Shown here: positions 18,417-27,281 of the stretch, one piece after another
How positions within the stretch are numbered: the first letter of the stretch is position 1
Layout: each line of letters starts with the position of its first letter
Source of the DNA: CBDAUN01 sp965214615
Lineage (GTDB): Bacteria; Pseudomonadota; Gammaproteobacteria; Arenicellales; JAJDZL01
Assembly: GCA_965214615.1 (NCBI GenBank)
Contig: OZ243952.1
Coordinates: 1,860,001 to 1,924,000 of the forward strand
Reading direction: 5' to 3'
Length of the DNA: 64,000 nt
The notes under the pieces: generated by a model
Told to the model about the DNA's origin: nothing
Seen by the model: the letters and a program-made list of their open reading frames with translations, nothing else
The model's database searches: none
Made by a program: the position numbers and the translations under genes

Positions 18417-19658
18417 ATGAGTGATCGTCGCGTTGTAATTACCGGCCTTGGCGCAATTTCGCCGATTGGCCGTAATGTTTCGCAAAATTGGGATAATTTG
18501 CTCGCCGGCAAAAGTGGGATAGGCCACATATCCCTGTTCGATGCCTCTGGCTATCCTTCCACCATTGCAGGTGAAATCGATTCATTCGAGCCGACCGACC
18601 ACCTGACGTCCAAGCAGACGCGGCAGATGGACCGCTTCATTCAGCTATGCATGGTCGCAGGCGCCGAAGCGATTGCGGATGCGGGCATAAAAGCCGACGA
18701 AACCAACGCCGACAGGATCGGTGTCTACGTAGGCGCCGGCATAGGAGGCGTGAACTCGATTGAGAGCACCTCGATTACCTGCTATGAACGAGGTCCCCGC
18801 CGCGTATCGCCGTTCTATGTGCCGATGTCGATCATCAACATGGCTGCCGGAAACCTTTCTATCCATCATGGATTTGCGGGGCCCAATCTGGCGATTTCAA
18901 CAGCTTGCACGACCGGGACCCATGCGATCGGCGATGCCTCTCGATTCATCCTGTATGGCGACGCAGATGTCATGGTCGCTGGTGGAACCGAAGCGGCAAT
19001 AACGCCGACATCGGTTGCAGGCTTTGCAAATGCGCGTGCACTGAGCCGCCGCAATGACGAGCCTCAGCGGGCCAGCAGACCTTTCGACAAGGGGCGTGAC
19101 GGTTTTGTCTTGGGCGAAGGCGCCGGCATTGTGGTACTTGAAGAACTCCAGTCGGCAAAGGCGCGCGGTGCGAAAATCTATGCTGAATTGACCGGATTCG
19201 GGATGAGCAGCGATGCTCATCACATCACTGCGCCAGCGCCGGGAGGCGACGGGGCCTATCGCTGCATGCGTGGTGCGGTGCGAAACAGTCGTATTCCAGT
19301 GACTGAATTCGACTATGTCAATGCGCACGGAACTTCGACTCCTCTGGGAGATATTGCTGAAACGACAGCGATCAAGGAATTGTTCGGCGATCATGCGCGC
19401 AACATGGCAATCAGTTCGTCGAAGTCGATGATCGGGCACCTGCTCGGCGCCGCAGGCGGCGTCGAGGCAGTCTATACCGCACTGGCCGTGCATCATCAGA
19501 TTGCACCGCCGACAATCAATCTGGAAGACCCTGATCCAGAGTGCGATCTGGACTATGTTCCAAACGAGGCGCGCGAGATGACGATACGCAATGCAGTATC
19601 GAATTCGTTCGGATTCGGCGGAACCAACGGCTGCATTTCATTCAAGCGCTTTTCGTAG
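18417..19658 (+). CDS. fabF: 3-oxoacyl-ACP synthase II
   Basis: 413 residues. An elongating beta-ketoacyl-ACP synthase with Cys164 in ISTACTTGTH, the first histidine in VNAHGTSTPLGD, and the second in SSKSMIGHLLGAAGG, ending with NSFGFGGTNGCI. It is the usual partner of acpP, 85 bases downstream of it. Confidence 0.96.
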   Translation: MSDRRVVITGLGAISPIGRNVSQNWDNLLAGKSGIGHISLFDASGYPSTIAGEIDSFEPTDHLTSKQTRQMDRFIQLCMVAGAEAIADAGIKADETNADRIGVYVGAGIGGVNSIESTSITCYERGPRRVSPFYVPMSIINMAAGNLSIHHGFAGPNLAISTACTTGTHAIGDASRFILYGDADVMVAGGTEAAITPTSVAGFANARALSRRNDEPQRASRPFDKGRDGFVLGEGAGIVVLEELQSAKARGAKIYAELTGFGMSSDAHHITAPAPGGDGAYRCMRGAVRNSRIPVTEFDYVNAHGTSTPLGDIAETTAIKELFGDHARNMAISSSKSMIGHLLGAAGGVEAVYTALAVHHQIAPPTINLEDPDPECDLDYVPNEAREMTIRNAVSNSFGFGGTNGCISFKRFS

Positions 19659-19737
19659 AATCGCCGGCTGTCGGTGCCGGGATTCGAACATCGCAGATTG
19701 GCAATTCGGCCGATTCAGCAAAACGGGGCACTGACAT

Positions 19738-20778
19738 TTGGCAAAACCACCAGTGATGCGACGTCGACCGTTCATTCTGGCTGTGCTCGCAGTTGCCGCA
19801 TTCGGCTGTATCGCCGGATTGGCCGCGGTCCTGTATATCGGTGTTCAGCTTACCCGGCCTCTTGGAATTTCCGAGGACAAGGTCTACGTCTTTGAATCAG
19901 GCCAGACGGCGACGCATCTGACCGAAATGCTGCGCAACGACGGTCTTGTCGATCACTCAGTGCTGTTCAATCTGGCGGCACGCTGGAGCGGTTTCGCCCG
20001 GCAACTCAAAGCCGGAGAATATAGTTTTCAGTCCCAATACAGCATTCTTGACGTATTTCGCCATGTCGCCGACGGCAAGTCGGTAACCTATCCCATCACA
20101 TTCGTCGAAGGGTGGGCCTTCAAGGACTTTCTAGTGCAGCTTGACGGCGCCCAGAACCTTGTCAAGACGCTGGGCGGAAAGTCTCAGGAACAAATCCTGT
20201 CCGTCCTAGGAATCAGCAAAGATCATCCGGAAGGGTGGTTTTTCCCGGACACGTATAGGTATACAGGCCGCCAATCCGATGCCGACATATTGCTAACGGC
20301 ACACCGGGCGATGAAGCAGGCTCTTGCTGCGGAATGGGACAATCGCGCATCAGATCTTCCATATGAGAATTCGTATCAGGCTCTGATTGCAGCATCGATT
20401 ATCCAAAAGGAAGCCGGCGTGGCATCCGAGTTTCCAATCATTTCCGGAGTAATCGTCAATCGGTTGAACCGCGGAATGCGCCTTCAGATGGATCCTACGG
20501 TGATCTACGGAATGGGCGACGAATACACGGGCGTCATCCGGCGCTCAGACCTTAAGCGCGACACCGAGTACAACACCTATACACGCCATGGACTGCCTCC
20601 GACCCCGATTGCAATGCCAGGACGTGCGGCGATTCATGCAGCGGTAAGACCAAAGAAGACTTCGGCACTGTATTTTGTAGCCCGAGGCGATGGAACGCAT
20701 CAGTTTACGGATAATTTGGAGGACCATCTGATTGCAGTCCGCAAGTATCGGGAACTGATGCGTCAGCGTTCCAAGTAA
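19738..20778 (+). CDS. mltG: Endolytic murein transglycosylase MltG
   Basis: 346 residues. One N-terminal transmembrane segment (about 10-32) is followed by a LysM-like subdomain and the YceG domain. The catalytic region is SIIQKEAGVASEFPIISGVIVNRLNRGMRLQMDPTVIYGM (Glu about 221), and the end has PPTPIAMPGRAAIHAAV. It cleaves nascent glycan strands at the inner membrane. The frame starts with TTG 19738 (GGGG nine bases upstream); ATG 19756 is an alternative. tmk and holB, frequent neighbours, do not follow. Confidence 0.93.
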   Translation: MAKPPVMRRRPFILAVLAVAAFGCIAGLAAVLYIGVQLTRPLGISEDKVYVFESGQTATHLTEMLRNDGLVDHSVLFNLAARWSGFARQLKAGEYSFQSQYSILDVFRHVADGKSVTYPITFVEGWAFKDFLVQLDGAQNLVKTLGGKSQEQILSVLGISKDHPEGWFFPDTYRYTGRQSDADILLTAHRAMKQALAAEWDNRASDLPYENSYQALIAASIIQKEAGVASEFPIISGVIVNRLNRGMRLQMDPTVIYGMGDEYTGVIRRSDLKRDTEYNTYTRHGLPPTPIAMPGRAAIHAAVRPKKTSALYFVARGDGTHQFTDNLEDHLIAVRKYRELMRQRSK

Positions 20779-20958
20779 GCCGAGGCCGGAATCGGTCGAA
20801 ACGGCAGTGCTCGACAGAACTGCCTTGTTTCGAGCGGGGCAGTCGTGTGCTTTGCGACGTCGCGTGCCAGCAAGGCGTCAAGTTTAGTTTGCGACTTGGC
20901 GTACAATTGATTTGCCGCAGCATATTCGGCGGGCACCACACATGCGTGCGAGGAAGGC

Positions 20959-21942
20959 ATGAACGCCGCTGAGCGAATGTACAAGATTGACCAACTCCTG
21001 CGAGATCGCGGGCATGTGTCAATGCAGTCTTTTATCAGTGTGCTGGAAGTTTCGAAAGCGACTGTGAAGCGCGATTTGAACTATATGCGCGACCGTCTGC
21101 ACGCGCCGATTGCGTGGGATCGAGTCAACCGGGGATACCGCTACGAGGATATGGATTCGAGCCATCATAGATTCGCCTTGCCGGGACTTTGGTTCAATAG
21201 CAGTGAAATTCACGCGTTGATGACTCTGGAGCATTCGCTTCGCAGTCTGCAGCCTGGTTTCTTGGCATCCCGGGTGAAGCCTTTGCGCGAGCGAATTCAC
21301 GGGCTGATCGGACAGGACGAGCATTCGGTTAAGGAGTTGGTGCGCAGGATTCGCATGCTTCCAGGAACGAGTCCCCGCGCTGATCCGAAAGTGTTCCAAG
21401 CGGTCGCCGACGCGCTGCTTAGCCGCTCTCAGATTCTTGCTCAGTATTCGAATCGAAGTACGGACGAAACAACGGAGCGCTACATTTCGCCTCAGCGACT
21501 CGCCTACTACGATCAGAAATGGTATCTGGATGGCTGGTGCCATTTGCGCGAAAGTTTTCGGACTTTCGGACTCGTCAATATGACCGCCGTAAAGATAGTC
21601 GAAGTAAGAGCGATTGAAATCGACGACGAGACGCTCGATTCCCATCTTACGGCAGGTTTTGGAATTTTTGTCGGCGACGAAGTACGTCATGCCGTGCTCA
21701 GATTCGATTCACGGGCTTCGCGCTGGGTGAAGGATGAAAACTGGCATTCAGAGCAGACTGGCGAATTTGATGATCAGGGGCGGTACATCTTGACTGTTCC
21801 GTATTCCAACGATCCCGAACTTGTTCAGCGGGTGCTTCAATTCGGACCATCGGTCGAAGTTCTGCAACCGGCGCAATTGCGTGAAAAAATCGCAAAGAAA
21901 GTTGAATTGACCTGGCAGATATACCGCAATTGCGCCGAATAA
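20959..21942 (+). CDS. WYL-domain transcriptional regulator (YafY type)
   Basis: 327 residues. An N-terminal winged helix-turn-helix (about 1-60, with VSKATVKRDLNYMRDRL as recognition helix) and a central WYL domain (about 165-230, ISPQRLAYYDQKWYLDGWCHLRESFRTFGLVNM) are followed by a C-terminal WCX-like extension. WYL proteins sense ligands, often nucleotides or single-stranded nucleic acid, and regulate stress or defence genes. The gene is upstream of and co-directional with an ARPP-1 protein, whose promoter carries a palindrome. Confidence 0.88.
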   Translation: MNAAERMYKIDQLLRDRGHVSMQSFISVLEVSKATVKRDLNYMRDRLHAPIAWDRVNRGYRYEDMDSSHHRFALPGLWFNSSEIHALMTLEHSLRSLQPGFLASRVKPLRERIHGLIGQDEHSVKELVRRIRMLPGTSPRADPKVFQAVADALLSRSQILAQYSNRSTDETTERYISPQRLAYYDQKWYLDGWCHLRESFRTFGLVNMTAVKIVEVRAIEIDDETLDSHLTAGFGIFVGDEVRHAVLRFDSRASRWVKDENWHSEQTGEFDDQGRYILTVPYSNDPELVQRVLQFGPSVEVLQPAQLREKIAKKVELTWQIYRNCAE

Positions 21943-21980
21943 GGCACTCTGGCGATCTCCTTTTATGCTCTTTATGTCCG

Positions 21981-22029
21981 TTTTTTTGAGGGATTTGGCT
22001 TTTTTTTAGATTTTTTTCTGAATTTTTTT
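21981..22029 (+). repeat. Phased T-tracts (probable bent DNA)
   Basis: Four runs of T: 21981-21987 (7), 22000-22007 (8), 22011-22017 (7) and 22023-22029 (7). Centres are spaced about 19.5, 10.5 and 12 bases, close to whole helical turns, which favours intrinsic curvature. They sit upstream of the promoter of the next gene. There is no hairpin before them, so they are not a standard terminator. Confidence 0.55.
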
Positions 22030-22033
22030 CTTG

Positions 22034-22068
22034 CAGGGTCACCCTGTGAGCCACTAAGCCCCGATAAT
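22034..22068 (+). promoter_or_regulatory. Palindromic operator overlapping the -35 region of the ARPP-1 gene
   Basis: CAGGGTCACCCTG at 22034-22046 is a perfect 6-1-6 inverted repeat. Seventeen bases after its distal half lies GATAAT (22063-22068), a good -10 box, while the corresponding -35 position (22040-22045) has no consensus. A weak -35 covered by a palindrome is what an activator site looks like; the upstream WYL protein is the obvious candidate. Confidence 0.45.
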
Positions 22069-22106
22069 CTCCATGTGAACCAAAAATGCGACATATGGAG
22101 GAAAAC

Positions 22107-23093
22107 ATGAATAGCATTACTCAATTTATGGACAGTCTGAGCGTAGGCGAGACCCAGTCCAAGTTCAATTTGTCGATGACTCCGATTCTGGCGAAAAATC
22201 CGGCTGAAGCGGATTATCTGCTCCTCGATCAAGCTCTGGAAAAGGATGTGATCGAAATTTCGGAAGTGTCCGATTCTGGAAGCGTGCCAAATTTGCAAGT
22301 GCTGAACAAGGGCACTGCGAAAGTTCTGTTGCTTGACGGCGAAGAACTCCTTGGAGCGAAACAGAACCGCATCATAAACGTTTCGATCATGGTCCCGCCG
22401 CACGAATCGATCACTATTCCGGTGTCTTGCGTAGAATCCGGACGATGGAGACACGAAAGTGCGAAATTCCGCAGTGCGGGTCGGGCTCATTACGCCGAGG
22501 GCCGTGCCCGAAAGGTGCGAAGCGTCAATCGGACTTTGCGTGAATCAGGGTCCAGACACGGCGACCAAGGCGAGGTATGGAACAATATTTCCATGAAGAT
22601 GAGCCGCATGGATGCTTCGTCGGACACCGAAGCGTCCGATGCGATGTATCGCACGCATCGGCGCAGTCTTGACGATTACCGGGATGCGTTTTCGCCATCG
22701 CCCAACCAGGTAGGCGCGGTATTCTCGATCAATGGAAACACATCGGGCGCCGACTTGTTCGATTCCAGCACTACGCTGTCGTCAACACTGGGCAAGCTGG
22801 TCGAAAGCTATTCGCTGGATGCAATTGATCAGCAGATCGCAAAGGATTTAAACACACCGAAAGTGAGCGCAAAGGATTTTCTCAAGCGGATCGGTAATTC
22901 AAAGCCTGATATTCATCCGGCAGTAGGAATGGGTCATGATTTTCGCATCGACGATGAGGGACTGGCCGGTGGCGCACTTGTCCTTGACGACCGGGCGATT
23001 CATCTTTGCGCGTTCAATCTGGCAGAAGAGGAATTGATTCCCGTTCGCCGCACTCGGTTGGTAAGACGGTCCGTTCGGGACCGAAGGTCGTAA
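22107..23093 (+). CDS. ARPP-1 family domain protein (DUF6569-like)
   Basis: 328 residues. The start is ATG 22107, because GGAGG (22097-22101) is five bases upstream. Recognised by VLNKGTAKVLLLDGEELLGAKQNRIINVSIMVPPHESITIPVSCVESGRW (about 68-120), the conserved core of the ARPP-1 domain. The C-terminal end has GHDFRIDDEGLAGGALVLDDRAIHLCAF. Family members have no proven activity. Pairing with a WYL regulator suggests a stress-responsive two-gene unit. A strong hairpin lies just after the stop. Confidence 0.75.
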   Translation: MNSITQFMDSLSVGETQSKFNLSMTPILAKNPAEADYLLLDQALEKDVIEISEVSDSGSVPNLQVLNKGTAKVLLLDGEELLGAKQNRIINVSIMVPPHESITIPVSCVESGRWRHESAKFRSAGRAHYAEGRARKVRSVNRTLRESGSRHGDQGEVWNNISMKMSRMDASSDTEASDAMYRTHRRSLDDYRDAFSPSPNQVGAVFSINGNTSGADLFDSSTTLSSTLGKLVESYSLDAIDQQIAKDLNTPKVSAKDFLKRIGNSKPDIHPAVGMGHDFRIDDEGLAGGALVLDDRAIHLCAFNLAEEELIPVRRTRLVRRSVRDRRS

Positions 23094-23128
23094 TAGAGCC
23101 TGGAATGACAGGCAAAAGCAGAGAGCGA

Positions 23129-23158
23129 CCGGGCCGGCTTTGTGAAAAGCCGGCCCGG
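23129..23158. terminator. Bidirectional hairpin between convergent genes
   Basis: A perfect 13-base-pair stem, ccgggccggcttt (23129-23141) against aaagccggcccgg (23146-23158), with a four-base loop. It lies between the convergent stops at 23093 and 23171. There is no long U-tract on either side, so it may be a terminator of both transcripts or an mRNA end-stabiliser. Confidence 0.65.
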
Positions 23159-23170
23159 GTTGAATCGGGG

Positions 23171-24481
23171 TTAAACAAGTTGTGGCAGTTCAACCGGCAA
23201 CGCTCGCAAATAGTCTCCAAGAGACGAGATCGGAAACCGGTAATGAAAGGGAAGATCAATTATCGGAGCCAACAGGCCTGCGTGCAACGCATTGGTCAAA
23301 AACTCGTCAATGGTTTCCTCTCTTCGCTTGCGAGCAGTTTCCGACAGTTGATCGATCTCTTCATCTGACAGAACCCCGGCCAACGCACCTTGTTTCTCTG
23401 CTGCAATGAGAGCCATCTGCTTATAGACCCAGGGTGGATTGGAACCAGCTGCAAGTCGCCCCGCGTAGTAATCATTTTTTCGTTCGGTTCCCTTTTCCAA
23501 TGCCCGTTCGAGCAGACTTCGTTCTAGCAGGCCATTGTTGCTGCGTATCACTTGACCCGCAGCAACACCGACCCGGTTGATATGTTGCGGCCATCCTTGG
23601 GACAACTTTGCCAGCGCGTCTACCCAGACAGCCCTTAATTCCTCTGGTCCTGTGAAGTAAGCATCAAGCATGCGTCGAAAGGAACCAGCAGCTGCATCCA
23701 TCGAAAGAGGTTCCAGATTTACTACCCGTTGATCCGCAAATCTCGACAAACCACACTGGCGCAACACCTGTTGAGTATCGCTCAGACCGAAAAAGACAGT
23801 TACCAATGGAATATTTCCAGGTGGGTTGTGCAGACAGTCCACTACGCCTCTAGTGGTATCAGCCACCGGAGTATTCTGGGCCTCATCCACAAATACCACC
23901 AGATGGAATTTTCTTAGTAATGACGCTGAGTTGGTGAACACCGACTCTGATGACAGATTCGAATCCAGTTTACCGGCAGCATCCGGTTTACCGCCTACAG
24001 AAAAACCTGCTGCCCCAACTCCTCGTTCTGACAATTCTCGATATAGTTTGCGACCCAGTTTCAGATAGCTTTCCAGCTTTTCGGCGGTTGTGTTTGGCGC
24101 CACCTTTGATAGTCGTTCACTTTCCGTATTGACCGCGTTCACGATCATCCTAATGGTTTGTACCGCCGATTTCAGGGTTTCCGGTCGAATGGATACAGCC
24201 ACCCAGGGGACGTTCGATGTTGAATGACGTTTGACCGATTCCATACACTCCAGCATCAACGCAGTTTTTCCAGCTCCCGGCGCTCCTTGATAAATCATTG
24301 TGCCGCCGCCAATACGCCCTGAATGAAGGCTGTTTAACGCATTGCGAAAAACTTCGTACTCGGCATCTCGACCGAAAAAAAATGGCTCCCGACCTACTTC
24401 GGAGCGATCAGTTTGCTTCAACCACACTTCCTCCGGTAGAGGCTCGGTTGGCGGTGCCTGGGGAAACGGTCTTTGACTCAT
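23171..24481 (-). CDS. Orphan AAA+ ATPase with C-terminal winged-helix-like region
   Basis: 436 residues from the ATG at 24481 (alternative ATG 24490 is only two bases from AGGA). Walker A GAPGAGKT (about 65-72) and Walker B VVFVDEAQ (about 193-200) are intact. A sensor-like FFGLSD segment and an arginine-rich C-terminal helical region follow. The organisation resembles Orc1/Cdc6- or STAND-type ATPases acting on DNA or as NTP switches. No effector domain and no partner gene is seen; it stands alone between two unrelated units. Function unknown. Confidence 0.65.
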   Translation of the reverse strand: MSQRPFPQAPPTEPLPEEVWLKQTDRSEVGREPFFFGRDAEYEVFRNALNSLHSGRIGGGTMIYQGAPGAGKTALMLECMESVKRHSTSNVPWVAVSIRPETLKSAVQTIRMIVNAVNTESERLSKVAPNTTAEKLESYLKLGRKLYRELSERGVGAAGFSVGGKPDAAGKLDSNLSSESVFTNSASLLRKFHLVVFVDEAQNTPVADTTRGVVDCLHNPPGNIPLVTVFFGLSDTQQVLRQCGLSRFADQRVVNLEPLSMDAAAGSFRRMLDAYFTGPEELRAVWVDALAKLSQGWPQHINRVGVAAGQVIRSNNGLLERSLLERALEKGTERKNDYYAGRLAAGSNPPWVYKQMALIAAEKQGALAGVLSDEEIDQLSETARKRREETIDEFLTNALHAGLLAPIIDLPFHYRFPISSLGDYLRALPVELPQLV

Positions 24482-24569
24482 ATAAATCATTTCCTATTTT
24501 TTTCGGTATGGGTTGACCGAATACTAACAGACTGGCTGAGTCCGAACGAACTCATCGCCAAACACAAAC

Positions 24570-25604
24570 TTAATCAGGCACGAACCCATCCTGAAACAGC
24601 GCTTCGATCAACTTTTGCCGCTTCAGCGATCCTATGACGACATTTTCGGAGTCTAATACGCGCACATCGCGTTCGGATTCGAGAACCTTGGCCGCAATAT
24701 CGGCCACCTTCTCACTTTGATAAATGCGAATGTCCGGATGCGTATCGTCGCTCGGCGCTTCCATGATGCTGCCTACCGAAAGCAGCTTGGATCTTGAGAT
24801 GTTTTTCGTAAACTCTCCGACATAGTCATTCGAAGGATTGGTTACCAGTTCTTCAGCAGTGCCGATCTGCACGATCAGCCCTTCATACATGATCACGATA
24901 CGGTCAGCAAGCTTGATGGCTTCGTCAAAGTCGTGGGTTATGAAGACGATTGTCTTGTTCAAGACCGATTGCAAGCGAATAAATTCATCCTGCATTTCTT
25001 CCCGAATCAACGGATCAAGCGCTGAAAACGGTTCGTCCAGAAACCAGGTATCCGGCTCTACAGCGAGTGATCTTCCGATCCCCACCCGTTGCTGCTGACC
25101 GCCGGAAAGCTCCCGCGGATAGTAGTCATCCCGACCTTCGAGACCGACAATCTGAATGATCTCTCGGCCCTTTTTTTCCCGAGTCGCCCGGTCCACTCCC
25201 TGAACTTCGAGCGGGAATGCTATGTTCTGCAGGACTGTGCGGTGCGGGAACAGGGCAAAATGCTGAAAGACCATGCCCATTTTGTGTCGCCGTATCTCGA
25301 TCAGATCCGACTTGCTCGCCTTAAGCAAATCGACGCCGTCATATATGACCTTTCCGGCGGTCGGCTGAATCAAGCGTGTCAAGCATCGCACCAGAGTCGA
25401 TTTGCCGGAACCGCTAAGCCCCATAATGATAAGAATTTCACCTTCGTGAACATCGAAAGTGGCATTGCGGACAGCGGATATGTAGCCGTTAGTCTTGAGC
25501 GTCTCCGTATCGGGATCGAAATTATGTTCGCGAAGAAACTGTTCAGGATTCTTCCCGTAGAGCTTTGTGACTTTTTCGCAGGAGATCTTGACGTTCTTAT
25601 TCAT
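24570..25604 (-). CDS. proV: Glycine betaine/proline ABC transporter ATPase
   Basis: 344 residues from ATG 25604 (MNKNVKISCEKVTKLYG). Walker A is GLSGSGKST, the signature LSGGQQQRVGIGRS, Walker B DTWFLDEPFSALDP, with the switch histidine in FITHDFDEA. The insert between strand 1 and Walker A and the QFLREHNFD stretch are typical of ProV/OpuAA. The C-terminal part (about 270-344) is a single degenerate CBS-like region, which in OpuA senses ionic strength. It lies downstream of proX on the same strand, but a terminator separates them. Confidence 0.93.
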   Translation of the reverse strand: MNKNVKISCEKVTKLYGKNPEQFLREHNFDPDTETLKTNGYISAVRNATFDVHEGEILIIMGLSGSGKSTLVRCLTRLIQPTAGKVIYDGVDLLKASKSDLIEIRRHKMGMVFQHFALFPHRTVLQNIAFPLEVQGVDRATREKKGREIIQIVGLEGRDDYYPRELSGGQQQRVGIGRSLAVEPDTWFLDEPFSALDPLIREEMQDEFIRLQSVLNKTIVFITHDFDEAIKLADRIVIMYEGLIVQIGTAEELVTNPSNDYVGEFTKNISRSKLLSVGSIMEAPSDDTHPDIRIYQSEKVADIAAKVLESERDVRVLDSENVVIGSLKRQKLIEALFQDGFVPD

Positions 25605-25813
25605 CGGTTTATCGAAAGTGTGACAGATCAATTTAATTCTGAGGATTGAATAGTTTATTGTAATTCGCCTGACACATTGCGTGGATGCCATTCGCAAACA
25701 CGACCGGCAGCGACAGCGCGGCAAATACGCTCATCGCGGGCCGAGTTCATAGCAATGAGCTCAGAAGGTTTTCAATTCTGATAAATGCAACTGTTTCGTA
25801 CGACTCATAAAAC

Positions 25814-25848
25814 AAAGGCCGGTTAGAATGAACTGACCGGCCTTTTTT
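25814..25848 (-). terminator. Intrinsic terminator after proX
   Basis: Ten-base stem aaaggccggt/accggccttt with a short loop. On the minus strand it ends in a T-rich tract (TTTGTTTT), and the plus strand also has TTTTTT. It can stop transcription from proX before proV, or reduce proV expression relative to the binding protein. Confidence 0.8.
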
Positions 25849-25893
25849 ACAAATACAGTGTTTTACTAATGCTGTGATTCGTTCCGCACTGTC

Positions 25894-26838
25894 TTACATT
25901 TCAATCCAGGCTTGCCACGTTTCTTTGTGCTCTTCCAGCCAACGGTCTGCTGCAGCTTCGACTTCCATGCCTTCTGTATCGACATAGTTCGATTGCTTTG
26001 CAACATCAAGGTTGGTGAAGTTGATTCGGCTAGCCACCGTGTAGGCTTTCGGAAAATTCTCTTTCAGATTGTGAGAAATACCGATCTTCAGATAGCCGCC
26101 GGTTGGATTGCCGCAGTCATACAGCATTTCAGAATTCATGCCCCATGCGGGATCGCTTGTGCATGCAGGATCATAGGTTGGAAACTCGACGAACTCGCCT
26201 TCGTACAGAGCTTCGATGAAGTTCGGTGTCCAATTGAATATAACGACCGGCTTGTCGTGCTTGATTCCCGCTTCCAATTCCGCCCAGATCGCTGCGGCAG
26301 AACCGGCGTTGCGAACCTGAAAATTCATTCCAAGCGCTTCGACCTTTTCGGCGTCGTGCTTCAGCCAGTCGACCGGTCCGCCTATGAACACGCCTTTGCC
26401 TTCGGAATCCGCGCGAGCGAACTTGTCAGCACATGCTTCCAGCGCTTTCCAGTCGGGAAGTCCAGGGCAATGGTTCTTGACATGCATCGGATACCACCAC
26501 TCTTCGCGGGTCTTTGCATCGTGCGTGGCCAAATCAATTACGCATCCTTCGCCGACGACCTTTTCGAATGCGGCTCCGAATGCTCCTTGCCATACCTCAT
26601 GCACGATGTCGATATCGTTTTCGCACATTGCCTGATAAACGGTCTGACTGTCCATCGGAATGTATTCGACTTCCTCGCCAACCATTTCAAACAGCTTGCC
26701 AACAATCTGGGCTCCGACCAGTTGGCTCGACCAATTGTGTGTCGGTACCTTGATCGTGTCGGCATTTGCCGAGGTGAATCCCAGAAGTGCCAATGACGCA
26801 ATAGTCACCGAAGCCAGCAATTTCATTTTCTTCATCAT
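25894..26838 (-). CDS. proX: Glycine betaine/proline-type ABC substrate-binding protein
   Basis: 314 residues from ATG 26838 (GGAG six bases upstream; the second ATG 26835 is equivalent). A signal peptide (MMKKMKLLASVTIASLALLG region, cleavage near ANA-D) is followed by an OpuAC domain: THNWSSQLVGAQIVGKLFE, MDSQTVYQAM, DIVHEVWQGAF, and FNWTPNFIEALY. Several tryptophans (NW, EVWQGAF, EEWWYP, FNWTP) would form the aromatic box for quaternary ammonium ligands. It is divergent from the permease gene, with a 443-base shared upstream region. Confidence 0.92.
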   Translation of the reverse strand: MMKKMKLLASVTIASLALLGFTSANADTIKVPTHNWSSQLVGAQIVGKLFEMVGEEVEYIPMDSQTVYQAMCENDIDIVHEVWQGAFGAAFEKVVGEGCVIDLATHDAKTREEWWYPMHVKNHCPGLPDWKALEACADKFARADSEGKGVFIGGPVDWLKHDAEKVEALGMNFQVRNAGSAAAIWAELEAGIKHDKPVVIFNWTPNFIEALYEGEFVEFPTYDPACTSDPAWGMNSEMLYDCGNPTGGYLKIGISHNLKENFPKAYTVASRINFTNLDVAKQSNYVDTEGMEVEAAADRWLEEHKETWQAWIEM

Positions 26839-27281
26839 CAATTTCTCCAATTTTAGTGTCTGATTCTTGCAAATGATTATTTGTTGCATATCGCAAGCAA
26901 ATGAAATTTTACACCACCAAGCAAGGCCAATACGATTCAAATTTGAAGCACGCTGTGACAAGTGGGGAAGCCATTTTTCCGAAACCGTCGACATAAAACT
27001 GCAATTGGAAAAGACTTGGATATCGAATAGAATGAATGCCCTGTAGAAAGCCTGATCAGATGAAACGCGCAAGTGTCGGTCAAGTAGGCTGTGCCGGCAT
27101 CGCGACGCTTGTCGATTTGCCCGCAAGTCAGGCATGTTCTCACCATCGTCAAGAGATGCACTCGGTCATGAACAGTGCACAGTCAAAGAGCAGGATTAGA
27201 ATGACGGAATCGCTCTGACTGGCAGGATAGGAAAATTGTTCATCATCTGGAATGGAATATATCTGACAGCATGAATTAAAA
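26839..27281. promoter_or_regulatory. Divergent upstream region of proX and the permease
   Basis: No gene. AT-rich near proX (26840-26930), where a TTGC-GATAT-GCAA near-palindrome occurs on the minus strand around 26882-26894. The two genes must have separate promoters here; I cannot assign definite hexamers for either. Confidence 0.35.

Noticed and set aside
21981..22029. Intrinsic terminator for the WYL gene
   Set aside because: The T-runs are not preceded by a GC-rich hairpin and are repeated at helical spacing; curvature is a better explanation.
25912..26796. Plus-strand frame of 294 codons opposite proX
   Set aside because: Overlaps the strongly supported binding-protein gene; composition is that of an antisense frame.
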